From Rhyacophila brunnea (Eukaryota; Arthropoda; Insecta; Trichoptera; Rhyacophilidae), in the NCBI GenBank assembly GCA_022495005.1, contig JAGYXB010001603.1:930001-994000 (forward strand): a DNA stretch of 64,000 nucleotides, given 5' to 3'. Under the pieces are notes generated by a model. It worked only from the letters and a program-made list of their open reading frames with translations, was not told the DNA's origin and searched no databases. A program made the translations under genes and the position numbers. Of this stretch, positions 37,473-48,634 are shown one piece after another; position 1 is the stretch's first letter; the number at the start of each line of letters is the position of its first letter.

Positions 37473-37690
37473 CGAGAAATGGATGTCAGCCTCTTGCTCA
37501 ACCTATTAGGTACATACTCTGACTCATACACAAATTTAAAATTAATATGTGTACTTGCCAGACCCAGGATTCGAACCTGGGACCCACGACGCTATAGGCC
37601 GATGCTTAAGCCACAAAATACATACTTCACTAACCACAACCAAAATCTAATCAAAATGTTTGACCGAATTCTCGCGGAACCAGGTTAGGA
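37473..37690 (-). repeat. tRNA-derived SINE-like element
   Basis: On the - strand the head reads GTGGCTTAAGCATCGGCC, then TATAGCGTCGTGGGTCCC and the perfect T-arm AGGTTCGAATCCT with B-box GGTTCGAATCC. A tail beyond includes TAGGTTGAGCAAGAGGCTGA and CATCCATTTCTCGTAAAAAC, shared with 50,496-50,566. A tRNA-like head plus a conserved unrelated tail is the hallmark of a SINE. The D arm is degenerate, so it is not a functional tRNA. Confidence 0.6.
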
Positions 37691-39836
37691 TTAACTGTAC
37701 TTTTGTAAAAGCAAATGGCAACTGACAGAAATATTCCAAAATGAAATGCTAGATGCATCGTTAACCTTATTTTTTGCAATCCTATGTAATAATGAAATGT
37801 TGTATTTAATATTAATTATCACACTGGCAATCGTAATAAACATATAAATTGATCAGCGCCTACGTAAAGTAGTTAAAATTAAGTTTTTTGAATACTAATT
37901 CAATCTGTATAATTTACAACCCAATAACACTAATATAAACGGTTAGATCTCTCTGAAAGCACTCCATATTGATTAAATAAATTACAGGGGTATTTTCTAG
38001 TTCTTTCTTTTTATGCCAGACTTGCATTGAAATTTACTGGCACAATTAGCTATTCCAGCACGCAACACGTGGCAAAGTAGAAACGATTAGTCGGCGTTAT
38101 AAATTTCCCTCCGCAGTTTCTACAGTGGTGAATCCAAACGTGATAGTGTTTTTATTACTGCTACAAATTTTAAATACACACAAGCCACTGACCAGTATAA
38201 AAAGAATTTACGACCATTGTCAACTAATTGTTTTATAGCAGAAGATTTTCTTGTTTTAAAAATCATTTCTTCAAGCAATGAAAATGCAAGCAAACGATAA
38301 TGAAAACATGCAACGATGAGAAAATATAACGATTATAATTCATATAGGCATATTATTTATTTTATCAGAATGATTTAGTATAGTATTAGTAAATCAACTA
38401 TTTACGGGAGACAATACCTACCCCACTAAACTCTCACTGTCCTTATCATCACATTATAATAAAATCGACAATAATGTGTATGAAACAGGTAGGTCAACAC
38501 TCGTCGCAATCCAAAGACATTTAAAAAAACTTTCAGTATATTAACAAAGTCTAAATAATTTAAATTAGATGAAGTGGAGCTCAAAAAAGGTTACAAGATT
38601 TAATGTTTAATTAATCAGCTGCCATTTTATAAGTCTCTTCGTATTGCAGATGCATTTAAAACTTCACACTGTTATCTACAGTATCCGTCAAAAACTGAAA
38701 GCACCGTAAAATGTTTAAATTTAACTAATACCACAAAATATTAAATGTGCAAATATTTAAAGTCACGGAACTTGGATTTGTTATGAATTGATAGAAAATT
38801 TGAGAAAATCGTACGTAAGTAAAGAATGCAAAATTATCTACAGTAGATTTATTAGTGAAGGGGTTGTAATGAGATCAAAATATCTTGCAAGAGTTTTAGA
38901 AGTGTAAAACAAGTTTTTATACGAAGTGTCATCATTATTCAGGACAATTAGATATAAAATTGTAGGAATTACGACATATGCATTAGATTAAAATGTATAA
39001 ATATATTATAAATACGAGTATATAGCCACCATCATTCAACGTAGAGTAGGTATACCGACGCTTTATAATTTTGCGCTTTTACTACACTGATACGCCTCTT
39101 TACCTGATTACCTCGCATAAAATTAGATGAAATAATATTCACTTGCATTAATATAGTATGTAGTAATAAATAAACAAATAGATAATATACTTATGTAAAA
39201 AAATATTTTTGGATTATATTACAACATTGTCATCCTATAACCGGAGTGCAAAAATAAGAAGTGGAAACTAGACCAACATAAAGAAAACATTATGGTAGAA
39301 CCACTAAGCTTGTCTACGATTTTTTCACAGTTATCAAGACTTTTGCGGGGGTCGTGGCAGTAAAAATACACCTGAAAGTGCGGAGGGAAACGTAGTTCCG
39401 CAGTTCGTCGCTAGAACGTACGTAGCCATATACCATACAAATTCAACCACACTGATAACGTTGTAGAATCGCCATTAAAGTTTGTACCTAATACAGAAAG
39501 TTAATTAGATTTCTTCTAAACATAGTGTACATTATTTGACAATAATTATACTAAAGCGGGTTTAATGGACAAACAAAAAATTACAAAAAAGTCATGGCAT
39601 TATTTCTTTAAAATACTTTAAAATATATTTTCGATAGAATAGTCATGACGTGTATTGGTTCAAATCATTCAAAATCTAAAGTGTCACTGTGTGTGATTAT
39701 TGGTATTGTTCGGTACAATACAAATTGCACGCTAGCAACTGCGAATGACTTTACCCGTACACATGATACACTATAGTATATCTATAAAAAGATTCCAGTC
39801 TGCCTACGCTTAAGAACATAAAGAGATTTGACCTAA
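37691..39836. other. AT-rich stretch with two small GC-richer patches
   Basis: 38,030-38,140 (CACAATTAGCTATTCCAGC, CGCAACACGTGGC) and 39,340-39,430 (GAAAGTGCGGAGGGAAACG) are more complex than their surroundings and could be small regulatory elements. No gene is seen. Confidence 0.4.
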
Positions 39837-39935
39837 TGCCCGGTCCACACTGGCAACATGTCGCCGGCAACCTCGTTAAATTTTACGATAATTTAAAGAG
39901 GTTGCCGGCGACATGTTGCCAGTGTGGACCGGGCA
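39837..39935. mobile_element. Palindromic MITE (family D, copy 1)
   Basis: A 99-bp foldback element. The left arm begins TGCCCGGTCCACACTGGCAA and continues to ACCTC; the right arm is its reverse complement, with a short AT-rich centre (GTTAAATTTTACGATAATTT). TAA flanks both sides (39,834-39,836 and 39,936-39,938), fitting the 3-bp TWA target choice of PIF/Harbinger elements. Nearly the whole element is arm, so it can form a long hairpin. There is no coding capacity. Confidence 0.8.
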
Positions 39936-40026
39936 TAATATGTTTAACAAGTGCCTAACATCCATCTCCCGTAAAAAAATTTTTAAGAAACTCGCCTTGA
40001 GACAGACAAGATCCACATCACATTCG

Positions 40027-40718
40027 TTAAGGGGGGACATGCTCGTCGAAGGTCAAAATTGAGTTTTTATTGTATTTTCAAACCATGATCCTGGACACTC
40101 CTTAAACGTTGTAGATAATCTAATTATATAATTTTGTAGCCTTATTATTTTTTATAGTTATTTTAAACATTTGATGACTGCATAAAGTATTTTTGTTACA
40201 TAAAATAGTATTCTTTTAAACCTCTCGCTCTAATGTTTTAGAATATAGTCATATTTCGGTACATAACTGTGCAGTGGTGTTAAGATTTTTTACATTTATT
40301 AATTTTTAAACGCATTTATAAAACCATTAGTATAATTTATTACGAGATAATTTTAGTAAAATATTCACGATAAAAAATATATTGATAATCTCTGTGATCC
40401 CAAATTTGACAAGAATTAGGCATTTTATTATTCAAAAAATCAGCAAGATTAACACATTTGAAGATGATTCTAAAGATACTTATTATAAGCTATGTCTTTG
40501 ACCATTCAAGTGTGATAAACATCTTATGAATAATGATTGCTTTATAATAATTATTGACCTAAGAATAAGGTAGTGTTTTTTTGAAATACGCCATTTCTTT
40601 TGTCATTCCCCAGTGGTTAAGCTACAACATACGGCCGTAGCCATAAATTGACAAACTATAATTAAAGTAGGGAGTAAAATTATGTTAACGCGCGTGTTTG
40701 AACATGTACCTAACCGAA
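40027..40718 (+). repeat. Repeat family A, copy A3 (most complete)
   Basis: It begins TTAAGGGGGGACATGCTCGT and runs about 690 bp to GAACATGTACCTAACCGAA. Copies are at 147-206 (end only), 26,967-27,645 (inverted), 53,398-53,645 (diverged) and 63,940-64,000 (identical over the 61 bp visible). TTAA at the proximal border of each copy suggests a TTAA-targeting element such as piggyBac or a Sola-like group, but typical piggyBac CCC termini are not shown. It is non-coding, so non-autonomous. Confidence 0.75.
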
Positions 40719-40805
40719 TTTTTTTTTATTTTTTTTTAAACGGTACATGTTCAAACACGCGCGTCAATATCATTTTACTCCCTATTTTAATTATAATTTG
40801 TAAAC
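40653..40805. repeat. Head-to-head inverted repeat of family A ends
   Basis: The last 60 bp of copy A3 are repeated in reverse at 40,741-40,805, including GGTACATGTTCAAACACGCG. A T-rich and A-rich spacer of about 30 bp separates the arms. Arms show a few mismatches. It may reflect a second insertion in opposite orientation or the element's true terminal inverted structure. Confidence 0.75.
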
Positions 40806-41026
40806 ATAATTGCATGATGACTCATCAAGTAAGTGATAGTCCAAACTCATCTTTGGTTTAAGTACATAAAAATATATTCCATGAAAAAAAGTACAATTAT
40901 TAATGATGTGTCAAGTATTTACACATTTTTCAAGTTTATTAACACAAATATATTGCAAATAGTGACCCAGGTTGGTTAATTAAAACAAAACATCGGAATT
41001 CGGAAAATAACATAAGTATAGTAAGA

Positions 41027-41160
41027 CAACATCTTTTTGGCTACGTGTTAAAATTGTGAACTAACATGCTCCTCTCATTTTTAACCGCACTTCCATTATA
41101 AACTAACAAGCTCCTCCCATTTAGCCGACAACAACGCTTCCTTCACGTAGCCAAGAAGAT
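41027..41160. mobile_element. MITE family E, copy 2
   Basis: Starts CAACATCTTTTTGGCTACGT and ends CACGTAGCCAAGAAGAT. The internal AACATGCTCCTCTCATTTT and AGCTCCTCCCATTTAG words are the reverse complements of the copy at 30,691-30,816, so it is inserted in the opposite orientation. No target duplication is clear. Slightly longer (about 134 bp) and more diverged than copy 1. Confidence 0.65.
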
Positions 41161-43018
41161 ACCTACTTAATTAATTAATTAATAAATTAAGATATTATTA
41201 AATTCACGAAATACAACAATTTCATTAAATAGATGCTAAAAATCTATAGCAATTATTATAAATGTTAGGTAGGTACTTAAGAAATTAAATTAAAATAGAT
41301 TTCGTCCGTAAAAATTAAAGATTTGTATTATCAAATTTTATATTCCTCACATTCTATTTTGTAAGTGTACATGACACTATTTGAACTATTCGGCTCATTA
41401 AAACAGAGTTCCATCACATAAAATAACAATAAGACTTGATAGTGTTGGCGTCTATCCAAAGAAGATAGTCACTAAAATTCAGTATGTTCAATATAAATAA
41501 TGATATGGCTAAGGTAATACAATAATTCAGTTCGAATAACATTTAACATTCTAAAACCTATGTTGATTGCACTCGTAAAAAGCTGATTATAAATTACATA
41601 TACGAGCTTTCCATTTGTCAAATCAATTAAAACACGCGGAAGTTATTAAAAATATACACACAGATGAATATTTTTATAACGTTGAAGCTCGCAAGTGTAG
41701 GCAGACTGATCAAGTGATCAACATGAAAATAACAATTCTCATTGATTTAAGTTTTGTACAATTCTGTTTCAGTCCTGACAACGATTGTTATTTGTCATAT
41801 GCATTTACCATTTGTGTGTGCGCATAGTGCCTGAAAATACCGAAAGGCGAAAGCCGGGTTGCAAAAATACTACTCAAATCGAATAATACAAAACTTAAAT
41901 GAATTACAATTTAAATTTCGATCTATTACTCTCGACCGATACTATTAATTGAGAATATATCTGAGTCTATACGACGGAAACCGTTTACATATTATATCCA
42001 AATGAAATATTGTCTAATTAAACAAGGCCTATATTTCTATATACGAGTACCAACTATATAAGTAAATACTATAAATTTTCATTATGAAAATCTATCAAAA
42101 TTTCATTAATCAAAAATTCAAAAGTAGAATTCTACATAATACGTATATTTATTATTAAAAGGGGCGACACATGTTTTTGAAAGATTAGGTAGGTACTAAA
42201 TATTGTATCTTAGCTTTCGATAGTCCACATCGGGCGAAGTGTAGCTAGCCGTATATTTTGGTAACATTGATAGTTTCAATAGAATGCTGACTTTTCGTGT
42301 CTCAATTGAGATTTATTGAAAGCAATTATATATTATTCGAATATTTTGGTAACACGTGTTATCTTTACTTTTATTAGCAGACCATTCGCACAGATATACA
42401 ATTATTACAAATTGCATGCTATTAGGTAGGTATACAAATTTGTATATAATGTTATGAACCTACTCGTAAAAAAACAACTATAAATTACATACATAAGCTC
42501 TTAAATCAGTTAAACACGTGTCACTGTTGAATTATTTTGGTAACATGAATATTTCGGTAACCATTTATATCATTTTATTACCAACATTACTAACGTTTAT
42601 TCGCCTGCGCGTGCAGAACAAAATTATCTTGGCATGTGACATTTTCTTGTCACTTCCAAATAAGTTTTAAAACAATATCTACCTAAATAATTAGCATTCT
42701 CCAATAATTAGAAGTACAATAATTAGCATTATATTTCTTAACTATTTATTTTTTATTCTTGTCCTCATTTTCTATGGTTTTTATGTCCTTTTACAATTTT
42801 TTAATTTTATTTTTCACTTGAACGTACAACACATACATCGTTATAAATATTTATAAAAAACACAACCATATAAATATGCACATTAAAATTGAATTTTAAT
42901 GTAAGTATATTATATTTAGCTGAAAAATCGGATGTGCGTTGAACGCAAACGTTGTCGGTGGTCGAGTTCACTGAGGTGTACTATACAAGCGTACTGCGCA
43001 TACGTTCAGCATTTAACT
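41161..43018. other. AT-rich non-coding stretch
   Basis: No gene recognised. A short complex patch at 42,930-43,005 (GTGCGTTGAACGCAAACG) precedes the hAT-like element. Confidence 0.5.
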
Positions 43019-44054
43019 CGGTGGTTTCCAAACTTTATATTACTACGCCTCTCTTTTAAAAAAAGACGGACACCTTTTTAAATGGTAAACAATGTACTAA
43101 TACAAAAATGAAAAAAAAATATAAAAATAAACAAGGTTTTACAATTTATATTATATTAATTTTTAAATTAATTTGTTTTTCATGCGATGAATGTGCTTCT
43201 TCATTAGCACAATCAATTTCAATAGTAGTCAATCCAAATTCATCATCATTCATTGACAAATGGATTTTATCATGTGCCCCACATCCAGCCAGGATCTTTG
43301 GCGGACCCACCTACCTATAACTGAGGTTAAGGGCAGTGTGGTTCTCTAATGCAGTGTTTCCTAAATTATACACGGGAGTTCTCATTTAAGTATATCAATC
43401 ATCATATAGGTAACACGTCAAATTGCAACGCACAACCACATATTTTAAAGTGTTTTATTACTAACTATAAACAAAATAATGTAAAAAGTACATTAGCAAA
43501 CTAACCAAGAACTCAGTAAATAGATGTTTGTTTGCTTCTGGCGCAGAAATCACTTAAAAGTGGAAACATGGCGAACTTTTTTTTTTGTAATTTTGATTTC
43601 CAAAGCTCAATTTTTTTATGAATGCCTTCACTTTGTCTTTTTAAATCAGTGAATGCATTAATGGTCCTTGCATTGATTTATTCACTTATTTTTTTTAAAT
43701 TTCAACCAAATGGAGAAGTTCAACAACAAAATTATCGTTCCTAAACAAATTTGCCTTTAACATTATGATTTGACCCTACTATTTATTTCATTTTTTTCAC
43801 GAGATAGCCAGCGCGCATCTCAATAGTATAATAAGTGAGTGAGAATAAGTGAGGTATTATAAAATTAGTCTCAATATTTTCAGACAGGTTTGCAAACAAC
43901 CTTTTATAGCACTGTTTTTTTATGTAATTTATAACTAGCGGCCGTTTTATAAAATATGCATTTGCAAACTGGAAACCTGTGTCTACATTAATTGTGTTAA
44001 ACTTTTCGCACCTCCCTTTGCAACACTCCGCACCTCCTAGTTTGGAAATCGCTG
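43019..44054. mobile_element. hAT-like element, possibly composite
   Basis: The left end CGGTGGTTTCCAAACTTTAT and the right end (read inward CAGCGATTTCCAAACTAGG) are good hAT-style inverted termini. A second hAT-like start, CAGTGTTTCCTAAATTATAC, lies at about 43,351, so one element may sit inside another. Flanks ATTTAACT and GGCCTTGA do not match, so the ends may come from different insertions. A 70-codon frame at 43,108-43,320 shows no transposase signature. Confidence 0.5.
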
Positions 44055-44666
44055 GGCCTTGACTACATATTGCCTTTCAAATATATTAATTATAACATAT
44101 TTCAAACATTTCCATCAGTAATGGGCAGTACGATAATGCGCCACGTGATCAAATCATTTTACAAACGAAGGGATACTCAAATAATTATTTAATAATTCGT
44201 TAAGAATAGACGACAATTTTGTTGATGGGTCATGTCGAGACGAATATAAACCTACTAAGTGTGTAATACAATGACAAGAACTACAGAGATGAGATGGTTT
44301 AGACAAATGCTTGATAAGATTTAGATCGAATGATAGCAAAATCAATTGGGTAAAAAATATTTTACTGTTGCTGTCCATATCTTAAGTATATTGCAAGTTA
44401 AAACACTTGAAAATATGTTTAACTTAGGAGGATGACACATTCGAGATTTACGAATTTCATTCCACTATAGACCAAACTTTTCCACTGTAGCACACTTCTG
44501 CCCACATATTTATACATAGATACTATAACAATAGGTATTAAGTACATATTTTTCTGCGTCAATTCCGCGATCTAAAATTATTTAATTTTCAATAATTTCG
44601 TACACTGAATCAAACTTATTTGACAAGCTATAGAAATGCTGCAAAAATCTGACTATTCGCTGATAG
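44055..44666. other. AT-rich non-coding stretch
   Basis: Nothing recognisable; complexity rises after about 44,560 toward the island that follows. Confidence 0.45.
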
Positions 44667-45008
44667 TGCGTTGCCTACTTTACAATTTCATACGTCATTC
44701 GACGCGAGCGCTTCGCTAGCGATCGCGAGCCTTTGGAAAATCACTTAGTGCTAGCGGCCAGGTACATTATAGACAAGAGTGACCGCGTATTGGAAATTTG
44801 GACCGTGATTAGTGGACCTAAAATAACAGAAGAGGAGCTTAGTGAAAGGTTTCGCAGGGAGCTGTGTGCGCATTCCAGCGACCAGGAGCTTTCAACAGAT
44901 TTAGATTGGAAAAAAAATCCACACACATACATACGTCATATAACTGCTATTTTGATAGTTGATTTCAGAGCATTTCCCAATTTCCACGGGAATATAAAAA
45001 TAAACTAA
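44667..45008 (+). CDS. Unassigned open frame in a GC-rich island (possible exon)
   Basis: The + frame is open from a stop at 44,664 to 45,006, with no ATG at its beginning. The middle part (about 44,733-44,925) reads like coding DNA: mixed-codon sequence with RYIIDKSDRVLEIWTVISG, KITEEELSERFRRELC and SSDQELSTDLDW, rich in charged residues. After about 44,930 it drifts into AT-rich sequence, so an exon would end near there. I recognise no domain. Alternatives are a conserved non-coding element with an accidental frame or a transposon fragment. The palindrome-rich GCGAGCGCTTCGCTAGCG precedes it. Confidence 0.25.
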   Translation, partial: CVAYFTISYVIRRERFASDREPLENHLVLAARYIIDKSDRVLEIWTVISGPKITEEELSERFRRELCAHSSDQELSTDLDWKKNPHTYIRHITAILIVDFRAFPNFHGNIKIN

Positions 45009-45790
45009 TCGAATTTTGAATGAGGTATATATAACAGACTCCAGTAAAAATTTAATCATACCACACGATAATTTATTATTATAATATTACACTATGTATA
45101 TTCAATATAGTTAACTATAAATCATAGGTATATTTATATCGATTAGTTACCGATTTGAATCTACCCTAAAATACGTATTAATATGTACCCATGTACCTAT
45201 TACATAGTTAGGTAATAGAAAACGTCCAAGAAAGCTAAATAAACAGTATGAGATTGCAAGGTTGGACCAAGGCCGACTATAGACAGGCCGGGGCACTGAA
45301 TTGCGAGTTGCAATGGTAGTGTTAGTTATTGATTATTTCCGAATGCAATAAGGTTTGCCAATAAACGAAGATTTTCGATTGTATATTTTGTTCAAATCAA
45401 TTGTATTGTCATATATTTCAATATGAAGCAATCATCATTTTCTACAGTTTATTATATGTCACTCGAAGTATAAGCAATAAGTAGTAAATTTAAAGTTTCG
45501 TGTCACGGCCTGACTATAAAGTGGGCCTTGGATTAGGTATAATATATTAAAATCCATAGTTTTATAATTTGTATAATTATCTACTAATAAATCATATACC
45601 AACAGCCAACAATTATTTTCAAAAATTTTAAAATATTTTCTAAATAATATAATCAACGGATTAACCTTTTTGTTTAATGGGTCAGAATCAATGTGTAGGT
45701 ATAGACATAATTTATTAATATGCAAAGCACTGTCGACATCTCATTGCTGACGTTTCATAAAGCTGTGAATTAAAACGTATCGGATACCGT
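45009..45790. other. AT-rich non-coding stretch
   Basis: Nothing recognisable apart from a short GC-richer patch at 45,265-45,310. Confidence 0.5.
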
Positions 45791-46130
45791 AAAAGGGAGA
45801 ATGCCTCTCACGTAAATCCGTTATAGGTTATCTGATGCATAATAATTAATAAGAGGTCCCACATAAGGAACATGGCTCTCGGAACGGAAGTCCCGTCCGC
45901 CGGTGGGGTCCTCTGGGGGGCGAGAGGAAAGCAAACAAATGAACGTGAGCCTCCCGGCGGCCGGAAGTGGCCAAACAAGGATCTGAAGTGGGAAACGTCC
46001 AAATATGGCGGGTACCCGATCGCACAATGGCTGACTCTAATGGGGAAAACAATGCAATATAATAGCAGACCTTCGGCCGGTCTGCATTGTGCATCGAACG
46101 TTAGTTACCTACATGTAGTGGCGTATGGGC
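45791..46130. promoter_or_regulatory. GC-rich island with hairpin
   Basis: A clear GC/CpG island (GTCCCGTCCGCCGGTGGGGT, GAGCCTCCCGGCGGCCGG) with four overlapping open frames on both strands, which is what high GC produces by chance. GCAGACC and GGTCTGC near 46,065-46,085 form a 7-bp stem around TTCGGCC. The sequence looks like a regulatory element or promoter; no protein family is recognised. Confidence 0.4.
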
Positions 46131-48333
46131 ATTCATTCCACAAAATCTAATACCTATATAAGTACATGCATAATCCTAACTATTGCAATATCCCTTAATG
46201 TAAGCCTATATTATATGCAATAAAAACACATAACTATGAACAGTAAGACAAAAACTTCGTATGCACTTGTTTATAATTATTATATGGTTATAGAAGATTA
46301 ACTCTTAATAATAATTAAGATAACATGTTAATATCATATTATTTTTTGAACATCAACCTATACTCCTATAATTAGTACAGCCTACAAAATAAAACAGAAT
46401 TTGTCTCCTACTACATTTGCTTTAATACCAATCTTGTAAGACAATCATCGTTGCGTAACAGGATTTACGGAATTGCATAATAACTACGTATTAACCATCC
46501 TCTCTGCCGATTCGAAAACGAAGGAAAGATATTTTTAAAATTTGTAATAAGTGTTTTCATGGAAATATGTAAGCCATTATATAGGTATATTTACATGTGT
46601 ATACCTAAATCATCACTTTATGACAGGTATACTAAAACTATGCAAACAAAATAGTACTTATATTAAAGTGATTATGTATTGTTGGTGCAAAGTGAAAATT
46701 TATATCACCCACCTTACATAATATAGCAACATAATATTCACTCTTACGGCTTTACAAATTATTGTATTTTGTCTGTGCAAACAATCCCTACCAACTGAAT
46801 AAAGTTACCTGTCTTTTATATTTTAACTTTTACTATTCATTCTCAGATTCATCACAGGTATCTATAATATTATCTGACAAAAAAGTTTTGTAGCGGTTTC
46901 AAACATATATATGAATCTAAGTAAGACAAAAGCTCTCACTAGGTGGCGATATAAAAACAGTGAAAACTAATACCCCGACTTCCTGTGTTTTTAAAGAACA
47001 TGTGTAGATACAAGAGTCATCTTCTTGAAAACACTTCCAGGATCTTTTTTATCCCATTACATTCTCAACAGGTGTGACAATTCACAAGCTCTCAAGCACC
47101 TAAATGGATCAAAAGAAACAAAATTAGTTCAAGCTACACGCTAACTTGAATGAAAAATAAACAACAAGCATCTCAGAAGAAAGATGGAAAGTGTTGTTAT
47201 ATCTCGGCCAACTTTTAACATTTTTTCCGTCCTAAAATACATTTTTACAAAAATGGTATTTATAAAGACATGGGTATCTGATAAACTCTACTTACCAATT
47301 ATTCTATAAGACATGTAAATATTATTTATAATTATTACAATAAATTTAAAGTGTAAGTAGGTACTTCTTACTACACAATATGTCGAATTCACACTGCTGT
47401 TAGTTTTATTTATATTTGATATCCATAATATTTCCATGTGCTGACTATTTATCCGACATTTATGTAAAACAGTTTAGACTGCGTTAATTATTTATATAAG
47501 AATACATGCTAGTATTAAATATTTTACTTATTGTCATTTGGACACCGCCTGTCGCACCCAATACAAATTAAGAATTCAAGATTGCAACGTTGCGCAGTCA
47601 AGTTTGTATGGTTCATTGACCATACACAAAATAATTACATATTTGAAACAATTAAAAGTAAACCACGTTGCATAATTTCTGATATTTGCAATAGGTATTT
47701 AAAATGAATTATTACAGTATAAACCCTCGTGTTATTAAAGTATAAGTAAATAGTATGTTTTGCATTGAATTAAAAAAAACTATTATCAAAACATCTGTGC
47801 ATAGCTCTATATATTGAAGTTAATTGTAAATAGTGATACATATACAGTTTTTTTTTCTTAAAATATATAACTCTTGTACATTATCTACGTCAACCAGGAA
47901 ACACAGAATTAATGGAAACTGAAATACCTAACAGTTGTGGAGTTACAAGCAAACCCATCTCGAGTATGGGATAAACTTAAACACTTATCAATAATATGAA
48001 ATTCGGTATGACAACTGCTCTCGGTTTATGCACTGATGATTATTCAATATCGGTGAATTTGAAGGTTGCAACACACACTATTGCACGTCTATAATATGTG
48101 TTTCATTTTCGTAGGACACTGGCACATTCAAAAACCTCCTTCAAAATGTAGTGTATGGGTATAGCCTATCTGAATTATATTTATTAATGCTGATGTTAAA
48201 GGGTAGACTTATTTCTTCCGGCGAGATATGTTGACCAGTCTCCAGAATACAACTAAAATGATGAAATAATAAATTCAAACAAACACCGGTGAATAACTAA
48301 TGTTGCGAATTATAAATATGGTACGGAGATAAT
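46131..48333. other. AT-rich non-coding stretch
   Basis: No gene, transposon end or RNA gene identified. Confidence 0.5.
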
Positions 48334-48634
48334 ATCACTGCCAGTCAGTTTTTACTATGTAGACACTTGTAGGCAAGCTATTTTTGAAATAAAATAAATC
48401 CCTTTAAAATATGAAATAGGAACAGAATGATAAATATTTGTGAAAACTTACCAAATCAACATGTTTCTCGAGTTTATGGTGAATATTTTCACACAAAATG
48501 ATAAAAAATATTGTTTAGAAAATATACACAAACAGTTCAGAAGTTTTGACGTTCACAAGAACGAATGAGTTAACTCACCCATGGCCTGACGCGACTTACA
48601 TGCTTTTACGGGTTAACTCGGCTCTGGCAGTGAT
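48334..48634 (+). mobile_element. Repeat family B, copy 1
   Basis: ATCACTGCCAG (48,334-48,344) and CTGGCAGTGAT (48,624-48,634) are perfect 11-bp inverted termini of a 301-bp non-coding element. Inside, AAACTTACCAAATCAACATG, TATACACAAACAGTTCAGAA and the palindrome GAGTTAACTC are shared with the inverted copy at 58,174-58,412. CACTG ends occur in the CMC (CACTA/Chapaev) superfamily, but no convincing target duplication is seen. Confidence 0.7.

Noticed and set aside
37555..37620. Functional tRNA gene
   Set aside because: The T-arm and B-box are good, but the acceptor stem, D arm and anticodon arm do not pair properly; a SINE head fits better.
45808..46150. Four overlapping frames in a GC-rich island
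   Set aside because: They coexist on both strands and in several frames, the expected artefact of high GC; none looks like a known protein.
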